A DNA stretch of 64,000 nucleotides. Source: Chryseobacterium sp. ISL-6 (lineage in GTDB: Bacteria > Bacteroidota > Bacteroidia > Flavobacteriales > Weeksellaceae). The notes under the pieces are model-generated. The model was not told where the DNA came from. It saw nothing but the letters and a program-made list of their open reading frames with translations, and did not search any database. Positions 1 to 7,923 of the stretch are shown piece after piece. Positions within the stretch are counted from its first letter, which is position 1. Every line of letters begins with the position of its first letter. Location: NCBI RefSeq assembly GCF_018613715.1, contig NZ_JAGGPT010000005.1, forward strand, positions 372,001-436,000, given 5' to 3'. Made by a program: the position numbers and the translations under genes.

Positions 1-1487
1 GGTACCTTTCCAATATTATTCCACGCTGTTTTTATAGCTTCGATCTTTTCGATACTTCCTTCGTCGTTAGAAATGGTTTTCAATTCCTCAAGAAGTTCTT
101 TTTTCTGTTTGTGGTTTTCCTTCCAGTTATCAGTAGAAGCATTACTCTTCTCTCTGTAATTATTGAAGAAAGTATTACAAGCATCACGGAATTCATCCCA
201 AATTTTATTGGTCATGCTTTTAGGAACGTGACCAATTTTTTTCCAGTCTTCCTGAAGCTTTTTAAACAATGGAACAGAGATATCCCATTCTTCATTATTC
301 ATATTGTCCTGAGCGGTCTTGATCAATTTTAATTTTTCATCAAGATTCGTTTGCTGGGAGCCTTTTAATGATTTATAATAATTGTTCTTTGTTGTATTGA
401 AGCTTCTTAAAATAGTCTTGAACTCATTCCAGTTTTGGTTGGATAGCTTTCTTGGAACGCTTCCTGTCTTTAAAAATTCAGAACGAAGATCTTCAACTCT
501 TTTTATTGCATTTTGCCAGTAGTTATGATTTGGCGTTTCAGCAGGCTCAGATAATTTTTTAATCTCAGCAATAACCTTGTTTTTCTTTTCAAGGTTGTCA
601 TTTTGTTCAGATTCTATCGCTGCCGAAAGTTCAGATTTTCTTTCGTGAATTTTGTTTGAAATCTCTTTAAATTCTTCCCATGTTTTTTCACGGAATTCTT
701 CAGCTACAGGTTCTGCCTCTTCTTTCCAAAGTTTATGAAGATACTGTAGTTCATTTAATGCTTTTTGAATGACAGGTTCATTTTCAAGTTCCTTAGCACG
801 GGCAATGATATGTTGTCTTTTTTCAAGGTTATGCCCATATTCCTGCTCCAGGAATTCTTTATTTAAATCCAGCATTTGATAAAACTGATTCAAATGGTGG
901 AAGTAATTATTGTTAAGGATTTTAAATTCAGATTTTGCCACCTGCCCGGCGTTTGACCAATCTTCTTTGATTTCGCGGATAGATTTAAACAAGTTGGTAT
1001 TGGGCTCCGAATTGGTATAAAGATTTTTAAGTCTTTCGATAATACCCTGACGGTGATCAAGGTTTTTCTTCTGCTCTTCTTCCTGACCTTTCTGGAAGTT
1101 GTCATGTTTTTCTCTGAAAATACTTACTAAAGCAGAAAGTTTTGATTGTGAAGGATGCTCGTAGCTGAAATTCTCTGCAGCATTCCCTGCTTCTACATAT
1201 TCATGCTTTTTGTCTTCCACTTCATCATGGATGTAATGACTTGCTTTTTCTTTTAATTGATTGAATTTTTTAACATCTTCACCAGCGTTAGCTGAGTTGA
1301 TGATTTTTTCCATTTCTTTCAATGCATCGGCTAAAGAAATATCAGCATCAGCATGCTCTTCCAGATGTTCAGCATCATCGTGCTGAATTTCCTCCTGAGG
1401 CACAGTGTTTTCTGAGGTCTCTTCTTGTGATACTTCTGTAGAATTCTTATTTTCTTCGTTTTCAGAAAAATTATCTTCTGTTGTCAT
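1..1487 (-). CDS. DUF349 domain-containing protein, 3' end outside window
   Basis: From an ATG at 1485-1487 the reverse frame stays open to the window edge (about 495 codons), so the C-terminus is missing. The first ~60 residues are acidic and low-complexity. After that the protein is helical and charged, with repeated W..F blocks such as NWNEFKTILRSF, EDWKKIGHVPKSM and KIWDEFRDACNTFF, the pattern of tandem DUF349 repeats. The family is common in Bacteroidetes and its function is not established. It lies 75 bp downstream of aroE on the same strand and is probably co-transcribed. No signal peptide or membrane segment is visible, so it should be cytoplasmic. Confidence 0.75.
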   Translation of the reverse strand, partial: MTTEDNFSENEENKNSTEVSQEETSENTVPQEEIQHDDAEHLEEHADADISLADALKEMEKIINSANAGEDVKKFNQLKEKASHYIHDEVEDKKHEYVEAGNAAENFSYEHPSQSKLSALVSIFREKHDNFQKGQEEEQKKNLDHRQGIIERLKNLYTNSEPNTNLFKSIREIKEDWSNAGQVAKSEFKILNNNYFHHLNQFYQMLDLNKEFLEQEYGHNLEKRQHIIARAKELENEPVIQKALNELQYLHKLWKEEAEPVAEEFREKTWEEFKEISNKIHERKSELSAAIESEQNDNLEKKNKVIAEIKKLSEPAETPNHNYWQNAIKRVEDLRSEFLKTGSVPRKLSNQNWNEFKTILRSFNTTKNNYYKSLKGSQQTNLDEKLKLIKTAQDNMNNEEWDISVPLFKKLQEDWKKIGHVPKSMTNKIWDEFRDACNTFFNNYREKSNASTDNWKENHKQKKELLEELKTISNDEGSIEKIEAIKTAWNNIGKV

Positions 1488-1562
1488 AGCAAATCTTTTA
1501 TGTGAGTGGCGTTTAATATCTGTTGTATGTAGCTAAAAAGCCAATTAATGCACTAATTTATG

Positions 1563-2300
1563 TTATTTTTTTTGAAAATTCCAAATTTCCCAAGCTTTTT
1601 CTGCTTGCTGCTCAAGCATGTAATATCCGTTCACTGTTTTTGCTCCTTTTTCCGAAGCGTTAATAATGAACTGGGTGTAATTGGGATTATATATTAAATC
1701 GATGATTAGGTGTTCTTTAGACAATCCTTCAAAAGGAAATTTTAAACAATCTTTGGTATTAGGAAAGGTTCCCACCGGAGTAGTCTGAATAATCAGCTTG
1801 TGATTCTGAACGGTCTCTGCGCTAAGATTATCAAAATTTAATATAGAATTCCTTGAAACAATTTCTGAGGAAATCCCATTTTTATCTAATGCATATTTTA
1901 CTGCTTTTGCAGCACCTCCGTTTCCAAGAATTAATGCTGAGTTGTGATGTGGCTTTTTATGAAGAAGTAATGTTTTTTCAAATCCAACGGCATCTGTATT
2001 ATAACCTTTTTTCTTTCCATTTTGAATTAATACACAGTTCACAGCCCCAATTTTTTCTGCTTCTTCACTTAACTCATCCAGATAGTCAATGATCTTTTCT
2101 TTATAGGGAATTGTTACATTAAAACCTAAGAGCCCGGGTGTTGAGAATAAACCTTCTACTTCATCGATTTCCTTAAGATCAAAAATATCATAAGAAAACC
2201 CTTTGAGCATCAGTTTTTGGAATTTATTTTCGAAGTATTTTTTAGAAAAAGAATAAGAAATATTTCTTCCTATCAAGCCTAATTTTTTATTGGAATCCAT
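1563..2300 (-). CDS. aroE: shikimate dehydrogenase (NADP+)
   Basis: It reduces 3-dehydroshikimate to shikimate in the aromatic amino acid pathway, in the cytoplasm. At 245 aa it is slightly shorter than typical AroE (about 270). The substrate-domain motif NVTIPYKE (residues 61-68) carries the catalytic lysine, NTD follows at 101-103, and the nucleotide-binding glycine loop GNGGAAK is at 126-132. The N-terminal SYSFS stretch corresponds to the usual SxS shikimate-binding motif. The start ATG at 2300 lies just after a strong terminator of the upstream endonuclease gene, so aroE needs its own promoter. DUF349 follows it. Confidence 0.92.
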   Translation of the reverse strand: MDSNKKLGLIGRNISYSFSKKYFENKFQKLMLKGFSYDIFDLKEIDEVEGLFSTPGLLGFNVTIPYKEKIIDYLDELSEEAEKIGAVNCVLIQNGKKKGYNTDAVGFEKTLLLHKKPHHNSALILGNGGAAKAVKYALDKNGISSEIVSRNSILNFDNLSAETVQNHKLIIQTTPVGTFPNTKDCLKFPFEGLSKEHLIIDLIYNPNYTQFIINASEKGAKTVNGYYMLEQQAEKAWEIWNFQKK

Positions 2301-2311
2301 CTATCAAAAAT

Positions 2312-2340
2312 AAAAAAAAGACCGAATAAATCGGTCTTTA
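2312..2340 (-). terminator. Rho-independent terminator of the endonuclease gene
   Basis: On the minus strand a 9-bp stem (AAAGACCGA pairing with TCGGTCTTT, loop of 5) is followed by eight T residues. It sits between the endonuclease stop (2362) and the aroE start (2300), so the two genes are separate transcription units. Confidence 0.85.
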
Positions 2341-2361
2341 ATGATTAAAATATTTTTATGA

Positions 2362-4146
2362 TTATTCTACAATGAATTTTGTAGAAGTATGATCTGTTTT
2401 AAGGATGTAATTTCCTTTAGCCAAACCTTTTAATTGGATTTTATTAGAGTTTTTGAATGGATTTACAATCACTTCTATTAATTTTCCTGACAGGTCATAG
2501 ATCTCTGCTTTAGAAATTTTGCTCAGGTGATCACCCTTTACATAAAGTTCATTGTTCTTAACCGGGTTAGGGTAAACAACAAAAGAAGATTGGCTTTTCG
2601 TAGCGTCTGTCGTTCCTAAAGTTGAAGTACATGTCCAGCTAAGATCATCCATTGCAATCCTATTACTGCTGGATGATGTAGTGATAATTTTAATCACTGC
2701 ATTTCCGGTAACGTTAATATTGTTAATGGTGGTTGTTGTAGCTGTTGCACTGTATGGTATTGTACCTACAATATTTCCGTTAACTTCAACACTCACTGTT
2801 CCTGCTGTTCCACTATATTTCAATTGTGTGGTTAATGTTAAACTTTGAACCCCTCCTGAAATTGTAGAACTCGTTAGTGTTCCATTACGGATCGTAATTG
2901 ATTTTCCATTAATGGTTTCATCTGTTCTTGCGAATGTTGCATCCCATGTAATACCATTATTAGTCCATGTTCTATTAACGTATGAGCTAGGAGTAGCTGT
3001 TGGAATTGTATCAAATGTTTCTGTTCCACAGCTTGTGCCACCGGTTTGCCCAGGTAATGTAGTTTCTGTAGCAACATTACTTTGTGGCGAAGAATTACCT
3101 CCAGCATCTCTTGCGATCACATAGAAGCTATAGGCTGTAGAAGATAATAATCCTGAAACAACAGTTGTAGTTCCAGAAACAGTTGTTTTTAAAGTGTTGT
3201 TAGCATAGATGTCATATCCTGTCACTCCCATATTATCAGTAGCAGCAGTCCAGCTTAAAGAAACTGAATTGGATGTCGGATTGCTGGCGACAAGGTTTGT
3301 AGCTGCTGTTGGAGCTTGGTTATCCACTACTGGAGCTCCCCAGATTAAGGCAACATATTCAGGGTGATCAATATATGGATTTCTGTTTTTCTGATAAACA
3401 TAAGCTGCATTGTTTCTTGAAACTTCTGTTGGAGACACAGGATCCTGGATATTCCAGGTTAATAATTGATTCAGTTCCCAAGCCTGAAGCCCAGGGAAAG
3501 CAGAACCACCAAGCATATTTCCGCTGCTAAAACCAGATAGCTGAGTTTCATATCTTGTTACAAAATAAAGAATCATTCTGGCAACATCTCCCTTAAAAGC
3601 ATCAATAGGTTCGAAAACGATTCCTGAGTATCCCTGAGAAACAGAAGTTCCTAGCTTAGAGCCATTTAAAGAAGTGTAAGATGTTGTTCCTACTGTTCCA
3701 AAAGGATAATTGGATCTCATTCCATTTACTTTACCATCGGTAGCGCGAATGAAGTTGATATCAGATTTCATTGGAAAAGCTTCATTGAAAAGACTTTGAG
3801 GCACAATGTGTTCTCTGTTGTAGCAATCTCCTTCATTAGTATATGTTCCACATTGATTGGTTCCATACGTAAAATTGTAATGATCTGCACCAGTTGGGTT
3901 TTCGGAATAGATGTCTAAAATAGTTCCGTCACCTTCATAAAATTGATCACGGTCTGTGGTTTGATAACCTGTCCATAATCCGCCATATCCATGATCTTCA
4001 TGTCCATTGGTGATAATTTCTTTCAATTTTGATTTTAGAGTGGCTCCGGTCAGTCCGGTAGTGCCATCGTAGTATCCTGCTGGTATTTGAGCAAATGCAT
4101 TAATACATGCAAATACCAATAAAAAAGAGAATAAAATTCGTTTCAT
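2362..4146 (-). CDS. secreted endonuclease I (EndA/NucM family) with FN3 domain and T9SS sorting domain
   Basis: I start it at the ATG at 4146 (MKRILFSFLLVFACINAFAQ), which gives a clear signal peptide; an upstream in-frame ATG would add seven residues without purpose. The endonuclease I core spans about residues 20-265 and includes NREHIVPQSLF, which has the catalytic His, and the NGMRSNYPFG motif typical of the family. A fibronectin type III domain follows (about 275-360), then a beta-rich region, and the last ~80 residues begin YPNPVKNNELYVKG, a type IX secretion sorting domain. It is probably an extracellular nuclease for DNA or RNA scavenging. It is monocistronic, ending at a strong terminator. 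Confidence 0.88.
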   Translation of the reverse strand: MKRILFSFLLVFACINAFAQIPAGYYDGTTGLTGATLKSKLKEIITNGHEDHGYGGLWTGYQTTDRDQFYEGDGTILDIYSENPTGADHYNFTYGTNQCGTYTNEGDCYNREHIVPQSLFNEAFPMKSDINFIRATDGKVNGMRSNYPFGTVGTTSYTSLNGSKLGTSVSQGYSGIVFEPIDAFKGDVARMILYFVTRYETQLSGFSSGNMLGGSAFPGLQAWELNQLLTWNIQDPVSPTEVSRNNAAYVYQKNRNPYIDHPEYVALIWGAPVVDNQAPTAATNLVASNPTSNSVSLSWTAATDNMGVTGYDIYANNTLKTTVSGTTTVVSGLLSSTAYSFYVIARDAGGNSSPQSNVATETTLPGQTGGTSCGTETFDTIPTATPSSYVNRTWTNNGITWDATFARTDETINGKSITIRNGTLTSSTISGGVQSLTLTTQLKYSGTAGTVSVEVNGNIVGTIPYSATATTTTINNINVTGNAVIKIITTSSSSNRIAMDDLSWTCTSTLGTTDATKSQSSFVVYPNPVKNNELYVKGDHLSKISKAEIYDLSGKLIEVIVNPFKNSNKIQLKGLAKGNYILKTDHTSTKFIVE

Positions 4147-4195
4147 TGTATAAAAATTGGACGCCAAAGGTACAGAAAAATGAATCCTACGTGTA

Positions 4196-5401
4196 TTAAC
4201 TTTTAGTAATATACTCTTTGCTTATTTTTGAAAATACCCATGAAATTAGGAACCCGAAAAGGGATGCTGTAACGGCTACGATGAGATAATTTTTACCTAC
4301 GATTTTTACCGGGAATGGAAGGGTTTCGTTGGCTTTAAAGAATTCGGTGAACAATTGGAAATAACACAATACGGTTCCCATAATAAGCCCTGAAATAATT
4401 CCTGAAACCACAATAAGAAGTCCTGTATAGAAATAGATTCTTCTTAAATGGCTTAACGGAAATCCTAAAGAGATCAATGATCTTGCCTGTTCTTTTTTGT
4501 CAAGCTGCAGGATAATAATCGCACCTGCAAGATTAAAGGTGGTAATAAATATGACCAACGCAAAAATCAAATAGATGAAAAGCTTTTCTGTGTTGATCAT
4601 TTTCCAGAAAGCAGCATTTTCTTCTTCTTTGGTTTTGATGTCAATGGTTTTGCCAATCATGGTAAGAAGTTTAGCTTTGATCTGATCAGCATTTTCTGAA
4701 TTCTTTAATTTGACTACAATTTGGTAGGCAGAGTTTTTTGGAAGACTCAGTAGCTGTTCTGTAAGTTCAATAGGAGAGATGATATAACTGTCTAACTGAT
4801 CTTTTCCAGGAAAAATACCGGTGACAAGAATATCTCTTTTATTATAAATATCTTCTTCTTTATTAATGATCCCCAAGCCGGGTTTAGGCATAAAGATAGT
4901 GGCATAATCTTTTGAAGAAGCAACCGGAATCGATAATCTGTTATCTAAGGAATTTTCCATTAAGACCTCGTTTGAGTAGTCGAAACTTGGATAGCTTCCG
5001 TAAAAAACATCTTTATTAATTGGATTTACGATGGTATAGGCAGAATCAACACCTCTCAGATAGGCAATATCGCCTTTGCCATTGTAATTGATATATACTT
5101 TCTCTTCAATAACTCTTGAAAAACTGAGAATTTCTTTATTGTTTTTAAGAACCCCTTCAATTTTATTTAAATTCTTTAATGTTTTTCCTGAAGAACTTTT
5201 TATTGTAAGATCGGCATGAAGATTAGAGATAAGATCTTTATTAAGATCTTCCAGCCCTGAGAAAACAGAAATAATGACAAACATTGCAGTCACAGCCACC
5301 ATCATAGCTCCTACAGATAACCATGTAATAAAGGTAACGGCAGTGCTCCCTTTTTTTGATAAAAGGTATCGGGAAGCGATATAAAATGCAATGTTTTTCA
5401 A
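4196..5401 (-). CDS. FtsX-like ABC transporter permease (LolC/LolE-type)
   Basis: This 401-aa membrane protein has one N-terminal helix (about 20-45), a large periplasmic domain and three C-terminal helices (about 270-300, 320-345, 365-390), the classic FtsX/MacB permease topology. The opening AFYIASRYLLSKKGS resembles LolC/LolE lipoprotein-release permeases, so export of outer-membrane lipoproteins is a reasonable guess, but no ATPase gene is adjacent to confirm the substrate. It begins 3 bp after rbfA and is presumably co-transcribed with it from the promoter at 5773-5780. Confidence 0.8.
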   Translation of the reverse strand: MKNIAFYIASRYLLSKKGSTAVTFITWLSVGAMMVAVTAMFVIISVFSGLEDLNKDLISNLHADLTIKSSSGKTLKNLNKIEGVLKNNKEILSFSRVIEEKVYINYNGKGDIAYLRGVDSAYTIVNPINKDVFYGSYPSFDYSNEVLMENSLDNRLSIPVASSKDYATIFMPKPGLGIINKEEDIYNKRDILVTGIFPGKDQLDSYIISPIELTEQLLSLPKNSAYQIVVKLKNSENADQIKAKLLTMIGKTIDIKTKEEENAAFWKMINTEKLFIYLIFALVIFITTFNLAGAIIILQLDKKEQARSLISLGFPLSHLRRIYFYTGLLIVVSGIISGLIMGTVLCYFQLFTEFFKANETLPFPVKIVGKNYLIVAVTASLFGFLISWVFSKISKEYITKS

Positions 5402-5404
5402 AAT

Positions 5405-5764
5405 CTATAATACAGGATTGTCACCTTCACCTCTTAACTCTTTTTCCAGTTTTTCAACATCATCAAGAGATGTGTCAAGGTAAAAATTAAGCTGTGGGAT
5501 AATGCGAACCTGCTTAGCCATTTTCTGGCCAATGAAATTTCTGTATTGGGTTTTGTTTTCCTCGATCTCCTTCATAATATTAGGACGGTATTCCTGAGGA
5601 AAGATGCTTAAGTAAATTTTTGCAATTCCTAAATCTGCAGTTACTTTAACATCGGAAACAGAAACTAAAAAGTTCTGTTTGCTATCTGCAGCCTGTTTGC
5701 GGAACAATTCTGCGAAATCTTCCTGTATAATCTGTGCTACTTTTCTTTGTCTGTTACTTTCCAT
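5405..5764 (-). CDS. rbfA: 30S ribosome-binding factor A
   Basis: RbfA helps mature the 3' end of 16S rRNA and assemble the 30S subunit, especially in the cold. The 119-aa protein has the expected size. Its N-terminal helix (SNRQRKVAQIIQEDFAELF) and its KH-like core with VSDVKVTADLGIAKIYLS match the family signature. The ATG at 5764 lies only a few bases downstream of a TAnnTTTG box on the same strand, which suggests a very short leader. A permease gene follows 3 bp downstream. Confidence 0.92.
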   Translation of the reverse strand: MESNRQRKVAQIIQEDFAELFRKQAADSKQNFLVSVSDVKVTADLGIAKIYLSIFPQEYRPNIMKEIEENKTQYRNFIGQKMAKQVRIIPQLNFYLDTSLDDVEKLEKELRGEGDNPVL

Positions 5765-5772
5765 AATTTATG

Positions 5773-5780
5773 CAAATTTA
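5773..5780 (-). promoter_or_regulatory. -7 box (TAAATTTG) of rbfA
   Basis: TAAATTTG on the minus strand matches the Bacteroidetes TAnnTTTG -7 consensus and ends 8 bp before the rbfA ATG, predicting a leader of only a few nucleotides. It sits back-to-back with a plus-strand box at 5782-5789. Confidence 0.55.
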
Positions 5781-5781
5781 C

Positions 5782-5789
5782 TACTTTTG
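5782..5789 (+). promoter_or_regulatory. -7 box (TACTTTTG) upstream of the epimerase gene
   Basis: TACTTTTG matches TAnnTTTG on the plus strand, about 65 bp before the epimerase start. No clear -33 TTG is seen at the usual distance, so the call is tentative. Confidence 0.4.
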
Positions 5790-5855
5790 TTTGAATTGCT
5801 CATTTGAAATTTAATGGGTGTATCAAATTTACGATTTAATTATAGTATTTTACTT

Positions 5856-6251
5856 ATGAAGTTAGAACATATCGGCATTGCCGTAAAATCTCTCGGTATT
5901 TCAGATGACCTTTTTGAAAAACTTTTAGGAAAACCTTCTTATAAAAAGGAAAGCGTAGAAAGGGAAGGCGTGGTTACTTCTTTTTATGGAACCGGAGAAA
6001 GCAAAATTGAGCTTCTTGAAGCCAGTAATCCTGAAAGTCCGATCTCAAAATTCATTGATAAAAAAGGGGAAGGTATCCATCATCTGGCTTTTGGCGTTGA
6101 AAATATCCTTGAGGAAGTAAAAAGGTTAAAAAAAGAAGGCTTTCAATTTATCTCCGAAGAGCCGAAAGAAGGTGCTGATAACAAATTAGTTGTATTCCTT
6201 CATCCCAAATCCACCAATGGAGTATTGGTAGAACTTTGTCAAGAAAAGTAA
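5856..6251 (+). CDS. mce: methylmalonyl-CoA epimerase
   Basis: It interconverts (2R)- and (2S)-methylmalonyl-CoA in the propionate/methylmalonyl-CoA pathway. I use the ATG at 5856 (MKLEHIGIAVKS), which places the metal-ligand His near the start as in the vicinal-oxygen-chelate (VOC) fold; upstream in-frame codons add a poorly conserved tail. The second half has EGIHHLAFGVE with another ligand His, and the end VLVELCQE supplies the final Glu. The 131-aa length fits the family. A promoter for the following tRNA lies immediately downstream. Confidence 0.88.
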   Translation: MKLEHIGIAVKSLGISDDLFEKLLGKPSYKKESVEREGVVTSFYGTGESKIELLEASNPESPISKFIDKKGEGIHHLAFGVENILEEVKRLKKEGFQFISEEPKEGADNKLVVFLHPKSTNGVLVELCQEK

Positions 6252-6260
6252 TAAAAAGTT

Positions 6261-6289
6261 TTGTAGTGAAAGAAATTTTACTATTTTTG
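6261..6289 (+). promoter_or_regulatory. Promoter of the CAU tRNA
   Basis: TTTTG with its TTG at 6261-6263, an 18-nt spacer, then TATTTTTG at 6282-6289, a full match to the Bacteroidetes TTG/TAnnTTTG promoter. The predicted start, about 6293-6296, is 20 nt before the tRNA. Confidence 0.65.
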
Positions 6290-6316
6290 CAAGCACAAAA
6301 TTTAACCAAGTTTTGA

Positions 6317-6390
6317 GGTCCTATAGCTCAGTTGGTTAGAGCACCTGACTCATAATCAGGTGGTCCCTGGTTCGAGCCCAGGTGGGACCA
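6317..6390 (+). tRNA. tRNA-Met (CAU anticodon; could be the lysidine-modified Ile tRNA)
   Basis: This is a complete cloverleaf. Acceptor GGTCCTA pairs with TGGGACC, the D-arm is AGCTC/GAGC, the anticodon stem CCTGA/TCAGG holds loop CTCATAA with anticodon CAT, and the T-arm contains GGTTCGAGCCC. A73 is followed by CA, and no full CCA is encoded. Elongator Met and Ile2 tRNAs both carry this loop and cannot be separated with certainty by eye. It has its own promoter and terminator. Confidence 0.9.
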
Positions 6391-6400
6391 CATATAAAAG

Positions 6401-6430
6401 CCACTTACAGTAATGTGAGTGGTTTTTTGT
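6401..6430 (+). terminator. Terminator after the CAU tRNA
   Basis: A perfect 9-bp stem (CCACTTACA with TGTGAGTGG, allowing one G-T pair) around loop GTAA is followed by a T run. Its inner part (CTTACAG.AATGTGAG) recurs in the terminator after map at 7785. Confidence 0.85.
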
Positions 6431-6522
6431 TTTATTGGGTGAAACATTCGAACACTACTGAAGGGCAGGTTAAAATTATCTGCTTTATAACAAACAAAAA
6501 CCTATAAAAATGATTGAGTTAA

Positions 6523-6795
6523 ATGATGTGTAATTATATAATTCAGAATAGTATCTTCTTAATCATCATTTTCCTTTATATGTATGTGATGTTAGATTTT
6601 AGATTTAGGAAGGATGATTTTGATTTTAAAAGATATGCCAAAAAAAGAAAAAAGCAATCTATGTTATCCTGGATTATGGATGTTAATGGATGGCAAGCAG
6701 CTATCTGTGCTTTGATATTTACGATAATATATTTTTTTATTAAGCGTGGAGTTTTGACTGATATTCTTAGTATTTTCAAAATCCATCTTTGTTAA
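6523..6795 (+). CDS. small hypothetical membrane protein
   Basis: I do not recognise this 90-aa protein. It shows two hydrophobic helices (about 8-25 and 58-74) separated by a very basic segment (FKRYAKKRKKQS), so both ends would lie on the same side of the inner membrane. An alternative start is the next ATG. It follows the tRNA terminator and is isolated from map by about 200 bp. Coding status is plausible but not certain. Confidence 0.5.
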   Translation: MMCNYIIQNSIFLIIIFLYMYVMLDFRFRKDDFDFKRYAKKRKKQSMLSWIMDVNGWQAAICALIFTIIYFFIKRGVLTDILSIFKIHLC

Positions 6796-6902
6796 TCATT
6801 CTATTACTAAAGCTTATAATACTGTTCATATTGAAAGGCTAAAAAAGTAGTACTTAGAATTGGTTAAGCTCTTAAATCTAAATAAGAAAGATTTTAAATT
6901 GC

Positions 6903-6910
6903 TAACTTTG
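6903..6910 (+). promoter_or_regulatory. -7 box (TAACTTTG) upstream of map
   Basis: TAACTTTG followed by CA matches TAnnTTTG. It lies 82 bp before map. No good -33 TTG stands at the usual spacing. The leader would include a GC-richer stretch of unknown role around 6912-6935. Confidence 0.4.
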
Positions 6911-6991
6911 CAACCTCCAAGGGCTATCGGAGAGGTAATATTTTGTTATTGATAGCACAAGTGGGAATTTATAAGAACAAAAAATAAAGCA

Positions 6992-7756
6992 ATGTCCATA
7001 ACAAACGAATCTGAATTAATAGGAATGCAAAAGGCAAGTGAAGCTGTTGCCTATACTTTAAAGGAAATGATCAATTATGCTCAGCCAGGTATGACAACAA
7101 AGGATCTTGATAAATACGGAGCAAAAATATTATCCGACTTTGGAGCGAAATCTGCACCTTATCTGACATATGGATTTCCGGGTTGGACATGCATCAGTGT
7201 AGATAATGAATTCTGTCATGGTATTCCCACAGAAGAAAGGATTTTAAAAGAAGGTGATTTAATTAATATTGATGTTTCAGCGGAGCTTAACGGATTCTGG
7301 GCGGATAATGGAGGATCTTTTATTATTGGAAAGGATATCAACCAGCATCAGAAATTAGTGGATGCTTCTAAAGCTATTTTAGAAAAAGCAATCAGTAATA
7401 TAAAAGGTGGAGTCAAAATAGCAGATATTGGATTTCTTATGGAAACTGAAGCTAAAAAAAGAGGCTTTAGAGTGATTAAGAATTTAGCAGGACATGGTAT
7501 CGGAAGAAGTTTGCATGAGCAGCCTGACGAATTATTTAATTATAAAAACCGTTTTGATTCCCGGAGGTTCAAAAAAAATTCCGTGGTTGCGATAGAGACA
7601 TTTATCTCGACCTCTTCAAATCTTGCCGTAGAATTAAATGACGGATGGACCATGGTAGGTAATAACGGAGGCTATATGGCACAACATGAACACACTATTG
7701 TGGTTACTGATGGGAAGCCGATCATTTTAACAGAAATGAATGGAATATTAAACTAA
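6992..7756 (+). CDS. map: type I methionine aminopeptidase
   Basis: It removes the initiator methionine from nascent proteins. The 254-aa length is typical of type Ia enzymes with no N-terminal extension. The five metal ligands are recognisable: two Asp in INIDVSAELNGFWADNGG, His in AGHGIGRSLHE, Glu in VAIETF, and Glu in the final QHEHTIVV motif. It is flanked by a small membrane ORF upstream and its own terminator, so probably monocistronic. Flavobacteria often carry more than one map copy, so it may not be the only one. Confidence 0.9.
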   Translation: MSITNESELIGMQKASEAVAYTLKEMINYAQPGMTTKDLDKYGAKILSDFGAKSAPYLTYGFPGWTCISVDNEFCHGIPTEERILKEGDLINIDVSAELNGFWADNGGSFIIGKDINQHQKLVDASKAILEKAISNIKGGVKIADIGFLMETEAKKRGFRVIKNLAGHGIGRSLHEQPDELFNYKNRFDSRRFKKNSVVAIETFISTSSNLAVELNDGWTMVGNNGGYMAQHEHTIVVTDGKPIILTEMNGILN

Positions 7757-7784
7757 GGATTTAATTGAAATAAATACATAAAAC

Positions 7785-7811
7785 CGCTTACAGAAATGTG
7801 AGCGTTTTTTT
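7785..7811 (+). terminator. Terminator after map
   Basis: CGCTTACA pairs with TGTGAGCG (8 bp, loop GAAA) and is followed by seven or more T residues. It shares its core with the tRNA terminator at 6401. Confidence 0.85.
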
Positions 7812-7923
7812 GTACTTATGTATCGATCGTATGCTGAAAATATAGATCATCAAATCCCATTGTTAGATTGTTTTTGGAATATAAATCATATTTGCTTTCT
7901 TTGTATGGTGAATTAAAAGATCA

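Noticed and set aside
111..332. Plus-strand frame at the left edge
   Set aside because: It is antisense to the DUF349 protein, whose long frame and repeats are convincing.
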